Assembly (NCBI GenBank): GCA_007922195.1
Contig: ML682220.1
Location: 496,001-560,000 of the forward strand
DNA: 64,000 nucleotides
Direction of reading: 5' to 3'
Origin: Podocnemis expansa
Lineage: Eukaryota > Chordata > Testudines > Podocnemididae
In this document: piece by piece, positions 31,315 to 44,335 of the stretch
Position numbering within the stretch: position 1 is the first letter of the stretch
Layout: each line of letters begins with the position of its first letter
Position numbers and translations under genes: made by a program
Notes under the pieces: model-generated
Told to the model about the DNA's origin: nothing
The model's database searches: none
The model's input: only the letters and a program-made list of their open reading frames with translations

Positions 31315-31695
31315 GGCTATGTCTACACTTACATGTGAATTCAAATTGATTGTCGTCAATTCAAATTCAAATAAGTGCACGGACATGCCTGCTTTCCTCA
31401 ATTTGAACTGAGGCAAGCAGAGTTCAAATTGGTCAAACCTGCTTTTCCACTGAAGTCAGGGTCAATTCAGTTTGAATTGACATAGTGTGGCCATGTCAAT
31501 TCAAATTAACTTAGTTTGAATTAGCCACAGCTTGATTTTTCCTTATACAATAGCACCCCCTATTGAATTCGAACTAGCAAGACCTGTTCATGGACATGCC
31601 AATTCGAATTGGATTTTCTAGTGTGGCCAGGTCAATTCGAATTGGTCAATTTGAATTCAGGAATTTGAATTGAAATGCTCAGTGTAGACATAGCC
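31315..31695. mobile_element. Palindromic-word miniature element 1 (AATTCAAATT type)
   Basis: Ends GGCTATGTCTACACT and AGTGTAGACATAGCC are perfect inverted repeats, flanked by TTA on both sides (31312-31314, 31696-31698). The interior is built from repeated AATTCAAATT/AATTCGAATT words. A 3-base TTA duplication would suit a PIF/Harbinger-like mover. Confidence 0.85.
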
Positions 31696-31810
31696 TTACA
31701 GTTTAGACTAGCAGTGAGATACTTATCTGTCATCCATACCCCATTATATGAACAGTTATTGCTGCAACAGTGCATTATAAGTTATTCAGTAGCTGTATTG
31801 TGCTCTCTTA

Positions 31811-31816
31811 AATAAA
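31811..31816 (+). terminator. Best candidate EAF1 poly(A) signal
   Basis: AATAAA with a GU-rich run (GTGTGTTTTGT) directly after it. Alternatives: 30070 and 32453. Confidence 0.45.
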
Positions 31817-32924
31817 GTGTGTTTTGTAAGGAGTCTTGCAATTTTTCAGAGAGCTTACGCACTGTAAAAGGAGGTAGTAAGACAACATAAAAATGAATGT
31901 ACCAGACATTGCCTATGATCATATTTGAGATTCTGGTCATCTATAGAAATGCTTTCCATCCATCTTTACACTTAGTCCAGTCTTCAATAAATACTAACAG
32001 TACCAAGTAAGCAGTCATCAAGCCACAGAAAGTAAAAAAAAAAAAAAAAAAAAAAAATACATACTCCAAAGGTAAGCATAGGCAGAATTGTATCCCACTC
32101 CCCCAGAAGATTTTATGGCCTTGTATATATCCATGCTGTACTCCTTGATGTTCCAGCAAAAGACACTGGAATATCCCATGTTCTCAGAAACCATACTTAA
32201 GCAATTGGTTTAAGAGAAAAGGCTGATAAGAACATTCTCAATTGTGTCTTTTTCTCTAGGGTTAGAGAAATGGGTACTCAGGAATAATGCAAAGTTGAAT
32301 TATGTACAACTATTTGGAACATACTGTGCCTAAAGTTTATTTGCATAGTTTGTTTTTTTATAGACTCAACATATGTGTTTACAGTTATGTAAAAAAAATA
32401 ATTTGCAGTGTAAAGCTTTATAGCTTTTTCTCTTTCCAGTTCCATTTATTTAAATAAAAAATGAAGGTTAGCAATGAAAATGCATGCCTGTGTGTTATTT
32501 TTAATTTGGAAACTACTGGAAGTGTAGCTTGGAGTTATTTAGAGTGGAGAATACTTCTATTTATTTGCTGCAACATAGTTGCTGCCACTCATGGGGCTGG
32601 AGTAGCTAAGATAATGGGAGAGCTCTCCCCCATTGGCTTAAAGCAGCTACATTAGTTTGCGGCAGCAGTGTAGCTGGAGCCAAAGTATAGAAAGAGAGGA
32701 ATTTTTACATTGGTAAAGTGATTATAAGTAGAAGGACTGAGGGGAACATGCCTCACTAGATTCTTGGCTCTTGCACAGTATCATTTCTTAAAATTAGAGA
32801 AGCTAAAGATACATGTTTCATTGTGTAACTTGGCTGTTGCCAGGGGTGTTGCTGGTGCCTGGCACATGGGGCACATGCCCCAAGTCCCAGCACCAGTGCC
32901 CTGAGTGCCCGGGTGGCCCCTGCC

Positions 32925-33150
32925 TCTCCTGTCCCCATCCCCGACTGGGGATCTGGGGCCGGAGCATCTGTGGCAGCACCTGCCTCTCCTGGCCCTGGCC
33001 CCAACCTGGGATCTGGGGTTGGGCCGCCCACAGAGGCGCCTGCCTCTCCTGTCTGGGGATTGAGGCTGGGCCATCTGCCATGCTGCCAGCCTCTCCTGTC
33101 CCCATCGCTGGCCAGGGATCTGGGGCCAGACTGGCAGCGGCAGGAGCCTG
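32925..33150 (+). repeat. G+C-rich minisatellite, unit about 55-65 bases
   Basis: About four imperfect copies of a unit containing GCCTCTCCTGTCCCCATC (or GCCTCTCCTGGCCCTGGC), GGGATCTGGGG and CCGCCCACAGAGGC/CATCTGTGGCAGC. Its strand asymmetry opens several long spurious frames on both strands. Confidence 0.8.
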
Positions 33151-33449
33151 ACACCATATCAGGCCCAGGCGCCAGATCATGGCCAGGGAGTGGGGCCTGG
33201 GCCTATGCCTGTGCCCAGGGTCTTTCCCTGGGGCAGTGACATTCCTGGCTACTGCTATGTTTTCTTTTCCCCTCACCAGTGGCTGATCCAGAGAACGTAT
33301 GTCTACTATAGCTGTCAATTAATGGAGTTACTCTGTGAGGTTAAGGTGGAGAGGTATGTGGTATTAGCAACGGAGATCCTAAGTTCAATTCCCAGTGCTG
33401 AATCATGACTCCTTAAAATTACACTTGGGGAGTACAGTGACAGAAGGAT

Positions 33450-33680
33450 TATAAAAGGGAAAATTTGAAGCTGAACATCAGCAAAATCTTTTTGAGTGAG
33501 ATGTTGGATTATAGAGTAGTGCCTTAAGGGAGTCTTTGGAAATTCCAGTGCCTGGGTCTTTTCAGTTTAGATTGGACAAAGCACTGAAGCATGTATTGTA
33601 GAGAACAAATCCTGCCTTGGCTGAGAGATGAGTTGACTGACTTAATGGATCTTTTGCATCTCTAGCTTCTATAATTTTAA
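33450..33680 (+). mobile_element. CR1-like LINE 3' fragment
   Basis: Decayed order of CR1 3'-UTR words: TTTCAGTTTAGATTGGACAA, CCTGCCTTGGCTGAGAGATG, TTGACTGACTTAATGGATC, then GCTTCTATAATTTTAAG as the tail. The right arm of the inverted duplication begins in this tail. Confidence 0.55.
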
Positions 33681-34974
33681 GAAATGATACTGTGCAAGAG
33701 CCAAGAATCTAGTGAGGCATGTTCCCCCTAGTCCTTCTACTTATAATCCCTTAACCAATCTAAAAATTCCTCTCCGTACTTTGGCCACAGCTGCACTGCT
33801 GCTGCAAACTACAGTAGCTGCTTTAAGCCAACAGAAGAGAGTTCTCCCATTATCTTAGCTGCTGCAGGCCCACAAGGGGCAGCAACTATGTCTGCAGGAT
33901 CTCTCTCGATGGGGATGGCTTGTTTATTCACACCTGTGAGCATTGTAAATTATGCCAACATAAACTGTAATGTGGACATAGCCTCAGTCTTTCCAGTATT
34001 GAAATATATGTGGACTGTCTGGACCTGATCTGCCAGTGCCATGTAGAAATTTACAGAAGTGCAAAGAGGAAATGTTACAAACAATGTCAGTGTTTACACC
34101 TGCTTTGCATTCACTGTGCGTGGTTGAGAATGATTATACAAGGAGCTGGACAGCGCTGAGTTCTGCCCACCATGTTCTCTTTGGTCTGGTCTAGATTAGG
34201 GCCTGGACTACACTGGAAAATTAGGTCAGTTTGGCTATGTCAATGAAAAATCCATACCCTGGAGCAGTGTAGCTAAGTCGACCTACATCCCTGTGTAGAC
34301 AGCTCTAACAGTTCTTGGGGTGGCTGATTACCTATGCCTACAGGAGAATCCCTCCTGTCGGTGTAGGAAATGTCTACGATGAAACACTGCAGGGGCAAGC
34401 TTGTGATCCTGTAGCATGTTAAGCATAGGCAAGCCCTAGGATTTCAATGTGTAATGTTAGATTTGAACCAGCTAAGGGAAAATATGACCTGAACTCAGCC
34501 AGTTAATCCCATTCTAAAGTACTAATGTTTTGTTTTGTTTTTGTTTTCTTGGCTGGATCTTTAATTGAGCTAGCTATTCTTATGTAGTTTGATCTAACAT
34601 CATACCTTTAAATCCTGGGTCAGACAAAATTATTTTTATTTTTTAGGAGGGATTTCAATGAGAGGAAATGGTGTCTGTGGCCATGGGGTAAAGGGAATGA
34701 GATGAAGGCTTTATTTTGGTCCTGCCACTGAACTGCTACATGATGAAAGGCAGAGTGTGAAAGTGCTGACAATAGTTTTTCCTCCATCCTGCTTGACAGT
34801 GGTCTGTAAATTTTGTTTGAAACAGAAACAGTTTGGAAATGTACTGATTAGCAAACCCCAGTGAATTGTGGGATACCGTGGAAGGAATCATGAATTTGAT
34901 CTCAAGTCCAAGAATTCTAGTCACCTCCACTAGGTATCATGCAGTCCACTGGGGTAAACAGGCCATAACACATT

Positions 34975-35396
34975 GGCTATGTCTTTACCTAAAATCTTAG
35001 TTCAGACTTGGTTAGTCCGAACTAAGTAGTTTGAAAGTTAGTTCAAACTAGGCATGTTTTATAGTTCAAACTAGCCACACTTTTTTTTAGTTTGAACTAA
35101 TTTCTTAGTTCAAACTAAAAAAGCATGGCTAGTTCTAACTAAAAATTAGGTTGAACTAAAAAAAGTGTTTAGTTTGAACTAACATGTCTCCATTGGGCTA
35201 GTTCGAACTAAAAATGCAAACTAGTTCAAACTAAGCAGTTAGTTCAGACTAACCAGCCAAACTAACTAGTTCAAACTAAGCTTTGCTTAAAAAAAACAAT
35301 TATTTCAAATTAGGCAAAGCCTAATGTAGACAGGGTTCAAATTAGTTTGGACTAAGCTTGCTTAATTTGAACTAATTTGCCAGTGTAGACATAGCC
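34975..35396. mobile_element. Palindromic-word miniature element 2 (AGTTCAAACT type)
   Basis: Starts GGCTATGTCTTTACCT and ends AGTGTAGACATAGCC, flanked by ATT on each side (34972-34974, 35397-35399). The interior has around a dozen variants of TTAGTTCGAACTAA / AGTTCAAACTA in both senses. Ends match those of the 31315-31695 element. Confidence 0.85.
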
Positions 35397-37545
35397 ATTG
35401 AACCTAGCAGAACATCCCAGATTGGGATTCCTGCCCAAAATGCTGTGTGCTTATTTTGAAAAAGTGCAATGCTGCCTGGATGCTGATTCACACAGGAAGT
35501 GTTTATGCCATGTTAGGCAAAGCAATGTGGATATGCTTATTTGGTTTTGCCTGAGCTGTATAGAGATAGTTCCCCCCCCTGCCCCCAAAGAACACTTTAC
35601 TGTGTAGACAAGACCTATGTCCCATTTTCTTTCAGTGAGACTCATACATTCCTAAATTATGTCTAAAAATGAGATGTAACTTTCTAAGTCACTGAGGTGC
35701 TTTTTTAAAATGTTACCTAGTTTCTAGTTTCTGACTCAGTCACTCCATCTGTAAAGTATGAATAGCAATATTTGCTTAATAGCCACTAGTTAAATAGTAC
35801 CTTATAACTGCAGAATATTAATATAATTTAGTAGCAATTCTGGAAGTAGAACTTGGGGCCCCTGTCTTGTTACCTTAGACTTCATTTGTTACGCCATTGG
35901 TAAAATTTTCAAAAGCACCTACATAATTCAGGAAACCAAGCCCCATTTTAAAAATCAATCAGTCATTTAGGAGCCTAAATCCCATTGGCTGTCAGTGAGC
36001 TTAAGGCTCTTAGGTCCCTGAGGGACTTTTGAAAATGAAATTTGAACTCCTAAATCATAGGTTCTTCTAAAAAATTTACCTGATGTCTTTTGGAGGAGAT
36101 TTGCTAGCCTTTTCAAAATTCACAGAAGTAGATTTTAGTTTTTGAAGGTTTTGCTATTGTCAATCCCCCATAACCTTTGCAAAAATAAACAATTTAGGGC
36201 ATTGTGAAACTGAAAATTGTTCATAGACTTGCATGAAAACTTTTGCTCAGATTTATTGCCAGCTCATTTGTATTCTGGACGCCAATGGAAAAAGTCAGGA
36301 AATGGTAAACGGGGCCTTGGTTCTATGTAAAAATATTCTCCATAAACTATCTTAGCTCCAGCCTGCAAATATTTCACAGCACCACTTACCACATAAGCTC
36401 TTCCATCATATCTTGCTAACCTGGAGGGAAATCTCTTGCTCCTTCTCTCTGTTACCTCCTTAAGTCCTAATTAACATCTGGTTGACTGCAAGACAGTTAC
36501 TAGCAGAAATAGCTGAGTATCTGTTTAGAAAACAGCTCCAAAAAATTACACTGAACAACATGATTATTCCCATTCTTCAAGCAAACTTTAGATGTATGTT
36601 CTACCAAGATAAGCCCCACATTTTGTAAGGCCTTGGGTGAAATAAATCAGGTGGCGGTGGTAGTAAATAATGTAGTTAGAAGGTAGTACATTAAGGGACA
36701 GGACAATTTAGAAAGTGGGCAAAGGGAACTGGGTCTTGCTTGGTGGGAGAGAGAGCAAAGGCAGATAGAAGGGCTTTGGATCAAATCACTATTTGTCATG
36801 CTGCTAGAAAGTCATTTTGTTCCTTTTTTGAAGTGGAATGGTGGATCACAGGGGGGAGATAGGTCAGAAGTGCATGCTGGGAAAATTATGCCAACAGATT
36901 ATGAGCACTGCAAGTGAATAGTTCTTCGTGACTTCACAGCTGTCCCATGCTGAAAGCCAGCCTTGTGGTTACTCCATCTTGTTAAAAAAGTCTGTGCAGC
37001 CTTTTGTAAGTGAGGAAAGTACATCATATGAGCTAAAGATCCTTCTCCCACGTTTGTGTATATAGTAATGAGTAAATCCATTGACATAAAGAAAATTAGC
37101 ACCAGTGTAAATGAGAGAAGGAGCAATCCCATTGTGTATCACTCAGCCATGATATCGTATTTGGTTGGCAGTTATTCTAATGACTCAACATCACCTTCCC
37201 AGTTACCAGAGTGCAAAATATAACAGATATGTTGTGTGGAATGGCCCCATACCATATAAATAATATTCAAATTCTGGGATTTTTTTCTTAAGAAAAGCTA
37301 TTTACTTTTTCTTAGAAGCATACTATTAAACTTTGATCAGGCAGTCTCTCTGTGGTATTAAGGCTTAACAGTAATACCCAAGAAAATAGGTGACACGTCT
37401 ACATCTTCCAGGAAAGAATCCCACAGATGTTATAAATTTTAGTGAGCATCCCGGTGAAATAGGCAAGGATACGTTAAGTCACTTGGCCAGGGCACAGAGG
37501 AAGTCAGCAGAGCTGAGAACGGATCTCCTGATCTAGTCCTGTAAC

Positions 37546-37731
37546 CACTGTTCCCTCTAAGCTGTGTGCATGTGCGTGCGCACACATGTCATGAAACCTG
37601 CGCACACAACAAAATAAAGCACGCACAGAAAAATTCAATAGTGCTAATAATGGTGCTCACAAAGAAATATTTTTATGCACCCAAAGAAATTTTTTGCGCA
37701 CACAGCCTACGAATAATTAGAGGGAACATTG
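37546..37731. mobile_element. hAT-like miniature element with perfect 8-base TSD
   Basis: Begins CACTGTTCCCTCTAAGC and ends TTAGAGGGAACATTG, flanked by identical CCTGTAAC (37538-37545 and 37732-37739). The interior is rich in alternating GTGCGC/GCGCAC and CGCACACA words. It was inserted into an older reverse-oriented CORE-SINE (about 37420-37545). Confidence 0.92.
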
Positions 37732-39339
37732 CCTGTAACACGCCTTAATACCACAGACCAGTTTCATTAAATGTAGTTTGTCACCTGCACAAGAGATATA
37801 CTGGTATTAGTAAATCACTGGAGTTGTACTGGTGTATGTGGATGTTTTTATGATGGAACAATAATAGTTCAGCTAAAAAAAAAAAACGTTTAGCTCAAAC
37901 CACTTCCAAAGCAACTTAAGTTTAAACCAGAAAGGGCACTTAGATTCCAAAGTAAGGCAGTCCACATGGGACACTGTAACTGTTTAACTATAGGACTTTA
38001 TATCAGTGGAACTCTCTGTTTAGACAAGCATGTAATCATTTGTCTAGTTCTTCTCTCAGACATAGTAAGGAAAACTAGTCTTTTCATTTAAAATCACCAG
38101 CATTGGAAAACCAAAATTGTGCACATGAAACAAAGCATCAGGGCTTGTCTGTATCTCAGTAAGAGTGACATCTTGTTCAAGAAATTTACATATCTAAAGA
38201 GGTGATGGATGGTAAGTCAATTCACATGTTTTTAAAATAGTAAAGCATTAATGGTTGTGGCACTCTAAGCAATCAACTGATTTGGAACTATTATTTAAAA
38301 GTCTTTTATACTAACGGAGTTACTCATCTGAGGAACATGGATAATCAGTGTCCATCATCCTACTTACCCTTTTACTAATATAATAAAATTATAGTAAACT
38401 GACAACAAAACCTATATGTTTACCTTAGGAAATCAGGTCTTAGTTCAAAGACCTTAATGCAAATCAATGGAAAACTATCTCCCAAATGACAGCCAAAACA
38501 AATTTCAACTCCTAATAATTCTAGATAGAGTTCACAACCTGTCATCCCTCTGATCAAGAGGTCCAGTTCATAGCTATGATGAAGGTAGAGCCAGAAATGT
38601 TCCATTTTCAAACAGATACCAAATACCAAACAATTTTACATCATCCACACTTCATGAAAAATCAAATTGATTACTACACTGTTTTAAAATGATTCATGAG
38701 TGCACTGTTCTTCATCCTCATGACATGGGGATTGAGATTACAGGGATGGACTCTGAGAGAAAGGTTAGAGAGGGAGTTAATGGAGGGATCCTCAGAGATT
38801 TAGAAGAATAAAAACAGATTGACTATTTATACCTGGTATAAGTCCACTAGAAACAATAGGGTTACCCAAGAGATGGATCCCCACTTGTTCTGCCTCCTAA
38901 CTTTGCTGTGTGGTCAAACATCATGACTGTATTTCACACCTCACTCACAAACACAAGCATGTTGCAGCACTTAAGAAACAATATATAACATTCACCATAT
39001 GAATGCAGCCTGAAGTGGCTTGCACTGTTGTTTGACAGTACCCAGCAACTGGACCCAATAAACTAGGAAATAAAAAGGCTACTGCTGCTGCTGTTGAACA
39101 AAGCTGTAAGCAAGAGAAGAGGCACTGGAACTGTCTGTCTGCAGAGTAAGGAACTGCAGTAACTGCGTCCAGTTACTCTCCAGTGACAGCAGGTGATCTT
39201 CACAACCAGAATGAAAGCTTAAATTCTGAAGAAAATTATTCTCACCTTGGAAAACTTGCCAGGAGCAAGTGGATATTTCATGCCCTGATTGTTATCTTCA
39301 CTTCTGTATGTGCATGATCTTTCACCATTAAAATCAGTT

Positions 39340-39475
39340 ATTGGAGGGTTTTAAGAATAAGTTGGACAAACATTTGTCAGGGATGGTCCACACATATGTA
39401 ATCCTGCCTCAGTTTGAGGGATGGATGAGATAGTCTGTCAAGGTCCCTTCCAGCCCTAAATTTCCATGATTCTCC
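39340..39475 (+). mobile_element. CR1 LINE 3' tail
   Basis: GGAGGGTTTTAAGAATAAGT TGGACAA-type start, then GTCAAGGTCCCTTCCAGCCC and the CATGATTCT terminus typical of CR1. Confidence 0.8.
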
Positions 39476-42400
39476 AGTTCAAGGAGACTTTTGCCATTGA
39501 CTTCAATGGGCACTTCATTAGGGTTTATGGCAGCAGCAGATTTATTTCTTGTGTTAGACTTTAATCTAGAAAAAAAGAAAAGCCTAGATGTGAAAACAAA
39601 GCTGAGAAACAAGACGTCTTCTTTAGCTGGCATGATTTTGTAGCTTCTTTGCTTTTTCATCATCTCCAGTTGACTTAACAACTGATAGAAAAATAACAGA
39701 CTCAGTATTGACTAGGATCAGCCACAACTCACTTTCTATGTATTCTGTGAAGTTGACTATTCAAAGGAGTCAAGTGATAAGCAATTAAAAGGATACTAAT
39801 ACCCTAGACTTGAACCTTAGATGGTCATGTTTCCAAAGAGAATAGTTTGTCCAAAACATTGGTCGAAAGTATGTCAGCAAGCCAGGGATTTTGTAACTCT
39901 CAGTAGCAGGGTGTGGTTTATTGGCAGTCCCTTGGTGACCAGCAGGTTAAGAACTGCTGTGACAGAGGATATGCTGCTTGAGTACCTGGAAGAATCAGTA
40001 TGCTTTATCAGACTACTGTGGTTACCAGCAGAACCTAACAGCAAAACTCTTACAAGCCTTAGCTACACTAGGGATGCTTTCTAAACATCTCCTGTGCTTG
40101 CTAACACTGGTACGTCTGCACTAGTGTTATCAACAAGGCTCCCACAGCTGCAGCTGTTTTTAACTCCATACTCACTGGACCATTCCAGAGCAAGTTTAAT
40201 AAACATGGTGCTGAAAATGACACTAGTGGCACAAACCTTCCCTGGACTTGGGCTCCCAAAGCTGCTCACTAATGCAGCTGAAGCACATTTAGCAAGATTA
40301 GGAAACATTTAGAAATTTTCCCCATGGTAGACAAGGCTTATAAAAGTTTTGGCACTGCCTTCAATGAGATCAGGCTTCTACTGTATCTTTGTTAGAATCC
40401 ATGGGGTTCTTTTCATGGCCATACACACTATAAAGGCCCATCATTAATGGATCAAACTGCGTTGATGGAGTATGGTTTACTAAACACTATGCCCCTGATC
40501 ATCAACGACATTGAGGGTCCAGCATACACTGATTTCAAATCACCGGCCCTCCCCTCCAAGGTTGGCTGCTGGCACAACTGCATCACTGGCCCCCCGTCAG
40601 TCTTCATCACCCCCCACCCACCTCACATGCTTCCCTAACCTCCTCTCTACTGGCCCAGTCCCCCAACTCACCTGTGGCTTCTGGCCCAGCTGCTTCTGCC
40701 CTGTCTGGTTGGCCCAGGAGGAGATTTAAAACAACCAGCCAACCAGCGCAGGGCCTGCCCTGGCATGGGGTTCCTCCTCCAGCACGGGACTTGGGGCACT
40801 TGCCCACTCTGCCTCATAGCTAGGATTGCCTGTGTGTGCTCTTGTCCAGCATTTGACTGTAATGCAGGAATCTTCCAGACAGTCTTTGTCACTGGTATTC
40901 TGCATCCTTTTATCATTCCACCATGCTCCAGGAGTGCAGTATAGACAGAATTTAAGTGGCACATAGTAAGTCAACCCATATCTTCTGGACTCGCATACAT
41001 GGGAATTGTAGGAGATATTTACACAGGGACACTTGACTTCCTGCTTTTTCCCTTCTCTAAGGAGAATAGTAGAACAGCCTGTGGTTCCCAACCTAGCTTT
41101 CTAGGTACTGAGACTGCATTTTATCACTACAGTGTTTGAATGCCTCCAGTAATACTATGCAAATATTAGTAAATTGGCTTATCTGCTAAAAGGTGTGTGT
41201 GTGTCTGGTGTTTCCCATATGTGGTCCTTTATCCCTGGGATGACAGAAAACCTGTACAATGTATCAGTAGTTACCTTTACAGTAATCTTGTATCGTACCA
41301 TAGTAATATTTGAAAGGTAAATGTCAACTTTTTATTGGCAATCACTGTAGGTGGCACTGTTCCTTTAAAAATTATTCAGTAAATGTAGCCTAAATATGTT
41401 GGAAAGGCCACAGTCACAATCTGAAAGATAAAAGGCATTTACGCCATTTTGTCCCACTGGTGGACTGAAAAACAAATATATCCACATAAGGTTTTGATAT
41501 TGTGTCTTCCCTCACTTGGTATAGCAAGGAAAGATTTTTCTTCATTTCTTCTCCCACTTCCAAGAAACATTTGCTCTCCCGCAACTTCAGCCTCAATGTG
41601 CTGCTTAGATGTTTGTCACTGTATGGAGCTTTCAAAGTACGCTATTAACAAAAATCATCTTTAAAAGTGATCATCTACTTGTCTATTCAAACAAGGAATA
41701 ATTGTTTCTTCCTCAGGACTGTCTGTAAATTTTCTGAGGCAGCAATCTGTTCTTTGTACATGTAAACTGCCTAACTAATCTAAAATGAAGAAGTCCCTCA
41801 CTCCAAATGAGTGAGACTTGGTTGGTCTGAGTCACTTCCAGATATTATTTTGCGCTTGTGTATTTGTGGCACAGCCAGGAATGCAACATTTGTGATGGAT
41901 AAAATGGCCTTTGAAAATCTGGGCAGCAGAGTTTGGATTTTTGCCTTTGATGAAAAGAAACAAACAATAACAACACCCCCCCCACACCTCTAAAAACAAT
42001 CTGATTTAAATGCCTACAGTGCAGTAGGTAATAAGGCATTTGCTGCAATAAGACACTTCATTCAAAACCTCTCAGATTCCCTGCCTATCAAGTGGAGATA
42101 ACAATTACATGTTTCAGAGAGTGCTGTAAGGATTCATTAGTGGTTCTCACGGTGCTTTCAAATTATACATAAATCACAAGTGTTAAGCTTACTTGAATTC
42201 TCATTTATTTTCAACTGCCACAGCCTGAGACTGTCCTGACTGCTCAGTGTTGCCTGGACCCAGGGCCCACCCCCCAGTCCAAAGCACCTAACAACCCCTT
42301 GCAGGTACAACAAACAGCACATGCAAGACAGAGCAAGCCCTTATTGGTGATCTAGGAGAGGGTTTGCCAAACCCAGCAGCTTTCATTGTGACATCAGTGG

Positions 42401-43026
42401 GCGAGAATGCTGCATGCACCAAATCGCTGCTTGCTCAGCCACATCTTCACTATATGCTGTTACAGCTACTGCTCCAGTGAGGCTAGAGAAAAGATCTTAG
42501 ACATCATGAGAACTGAGAAGGAAGAAATGGCAGGAATTGGACATAGCATGGTTCAATGCTGTCCCTTATGCTTAAATAAAATATGCATCTGCCGGGTCAG
42601 GGGGCCACCTCCTTGGTGAGGGCCTGGGGCAAGTTGCCCCTGTGCCCCCCCCCCCCCCCGAGTGGCACTTAACTTGCTCACTGACACTGGCAGAGTGAAG
42701 GAGCAATTTCTGCAGGGGCTAAAGTATGTGGGAATGCTTAGGAACACCAATCCTGGGCCCCACGAATCTGACAGGCCTCCATTTACATTGTGGGTACCTT
42801 TAAAGTATGTCAAATCATGGTTACTTTTAAACCGAGAGCAGCAACTAGCAGTCAGGGTCTCTCAAGGAAGACTGGCCTTCAAGATGAAGGTGCAGCAATG
42901 AAATCAATGTGGCAGACAATGGAAAAATATTAATTGATTTTATAAACAGTTTTGGTTGAAGTTAGCTTCAGCCAAAAATGTCTGTATGTTGGTATTAATG
43001 ACAGTTTGCATATCTGTGTTTTACTG

Positions 43027-43165
43027 CAACCAATAAATGCAGGTTTCCAGAGGGGTAGCCATGTTAAAAAAAAACCAAGGAGTCGTGTGTCACTTTAACA
43101 CTAACAGATTTATTTTTCGCATGAGCTTTCGTGGGAGAAAATCCCACTTCCTCAGATGCTTTGAA
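43027..43165 (+). repeat. Foldback-family repeat (half copy)
   Basis: AGAGGGGTAGCCATGTTA, AAGGAGTCGTGTGTCAC, CTAACAGATTTATTTTTCGC, ATGAGCTTTCGTGGGAGAAA, ATCCCACTTCCTCAGATGC: the family words in order, in the best-preserved left half here. Confidence 0.8.
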
Positions 43166-43496
43166 GATGGGTGAACTTACGGAATGGAATGAAAATAAAT
43201 GCAAGGGGGTGTAAAACATAGGATCAGTTCATACAGTAACAGCAAATCAGAGCAGTTGTTAGGTTATAACTATGGGGAGCCTGAAGTCAAAGTACCTTTT
43301 GTAATGGGAAAAGAACTCATAGTCTCCATTACGTCCTGCTTTCACAGAATTTAGCTTGCATATTCGAGTTCAGCTGTTTCTCTTTGAAGTGTGTGTGCCT
43401 GCTTCAGTGTTTCTTTTGTTAGATCTGTAGTTGCTGGTGAGTATCTGTTTAAGATTGGGGGGCTGTCTGTAGGCAAGGAGAGGTCTGTCTCCCAAG

Positions 43497-43698
43497 GCTT
43501 GAGAGAGAAGCCGTGTTAGTCTGTGTATAGCAAAAGCAGCGAGAGTCCTGTGGCACCTTGTAGACTAACAGATTTTTTTTGAGCATAAGTTTTTGTGGCC
43601 TTCAACCCTTGCATCTGATGAAGTGGGTTGAAGCCAATGAAAGCTTACGCTGGAAGAAATCTGTTAGTCTATAAGTTGCCACAGGACACTCACTGTTA
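43497..43698. repeat. Foldback-family repeat (both arms)
   Basis: The left arm GAGTCCTGTGGCACCTTG, TAGACTAACAGAT and the right arm ATCTGTTAGTCTATAAG, TTGCCACAGGACACTC are reverse complements around a GATGAAGTGGGTTGAAGCC centre. The outer lead-in is GAAGCCGTGTTAGTCTGTG. The copy confirms that the family is inherently a foldback. Confidence 0.85.
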
Positions 43699-44209
43699 AA
43701 TGCAGGTTTGTGTTTTTGTTTGTCTCGATCGTTTCTGCTTATGCCCTGGATTGTGTTCAATCAATTACATATCATATTTTATTTAATTATCACATTGTTA
43801 ATCACAATATTTATTGTGTTATGTAATATTTGCTAGTTTTTGAGAAAATTGATATAGATATAAACTCCATATAAAATTACAAATATTTTTATGGAACAAT
43901 CACTGACGCGTATGGTACTCAGAAGTGGTTGCAAATGCCTACCTGATCTGAGGCCCACACATGCATGAAGGGGGCCTGGACAATACAGAAAGGAGGCCCA
44001 GAGATTAGGAAGGTGCCGGGGCCTGTCAAATTATACTTTAACTACCGTGTATTAGTTATGTCTTTTTTTTTGGTACTAGTTCTATACAAAAGCTACATTA
44101 AAAGAATCTTCAGATTGCAAGGTCAAATCCTCGAAAGATAGAAAAGGCCACAATTAAAGTTGACTGTGCAACTTTAATTGCCCCCGCCACCCTTTTGAGT
44201 ATGATACAA

Positions 44210-44335
44210 TCACTAGCTCAGGACATGGCTGCAATTCTGTGCTCTGCCACAAACTTTTTGTGTGATGTTGGCCACATCACTTAGCCTTTCTGGGTGCCTC
44301 AGTTCTCCGTCTTTAAAATAAAGTGTAACGCAGTC
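44210..44335 (+). mobile_element. CORE/MIR-like SINE fragment
   Basis: CTGTGCTCTGCCACAAAC, GGCCACATCACTTAGCCTTT, GTGCCTCAGTTCTCCGTCTT and TAAAATAAAGTG follow the CORE-SINE order also seen at 24.9 kb. Confidence 0.75.

Larger units (their letters stand above)
29449..31835 (+). other. EAF1: EAF1 3' untranslated region (extent inferred)
   Basis: Follows the EAF1 stop with no further frame. Polyadenylation-type hexamers AATAAA occur at 30070-30075, 31811-31816 and 32453-32458. The one at 31811 is followed by GTGTGTTTTGT, a GU-rich element, and is the best candidate. If it is used, the message carries a miniature transposon (31315-31695) near its end. The real 3' end cannot be read from sequence alone. 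Confidence 0.5.
32565..33897. repeat. Long inverted duplication
   Basis: The left arm, about 32565-32813, and the right arm, about 33656-33897, are reverse complements at roughly 85-90% by eye. The longest match includes ATTATAAGTAGAAGGACT, GGGGAACATGCCTCACTAGA and TTCTTGGCTCTTGCACAGTA. The loop of about 840 bases holds a minisatellite (32925-33150) and a CR1 tail (33450-33680). Confidence 0.85.

Noticed and set aside
32756..33318. Overlapping frames of 97-166 codons on both strands
   Set aside because: They arise from the G+C-rich minisatellite inside the inverted duplication and are open in several frames simultaneously.
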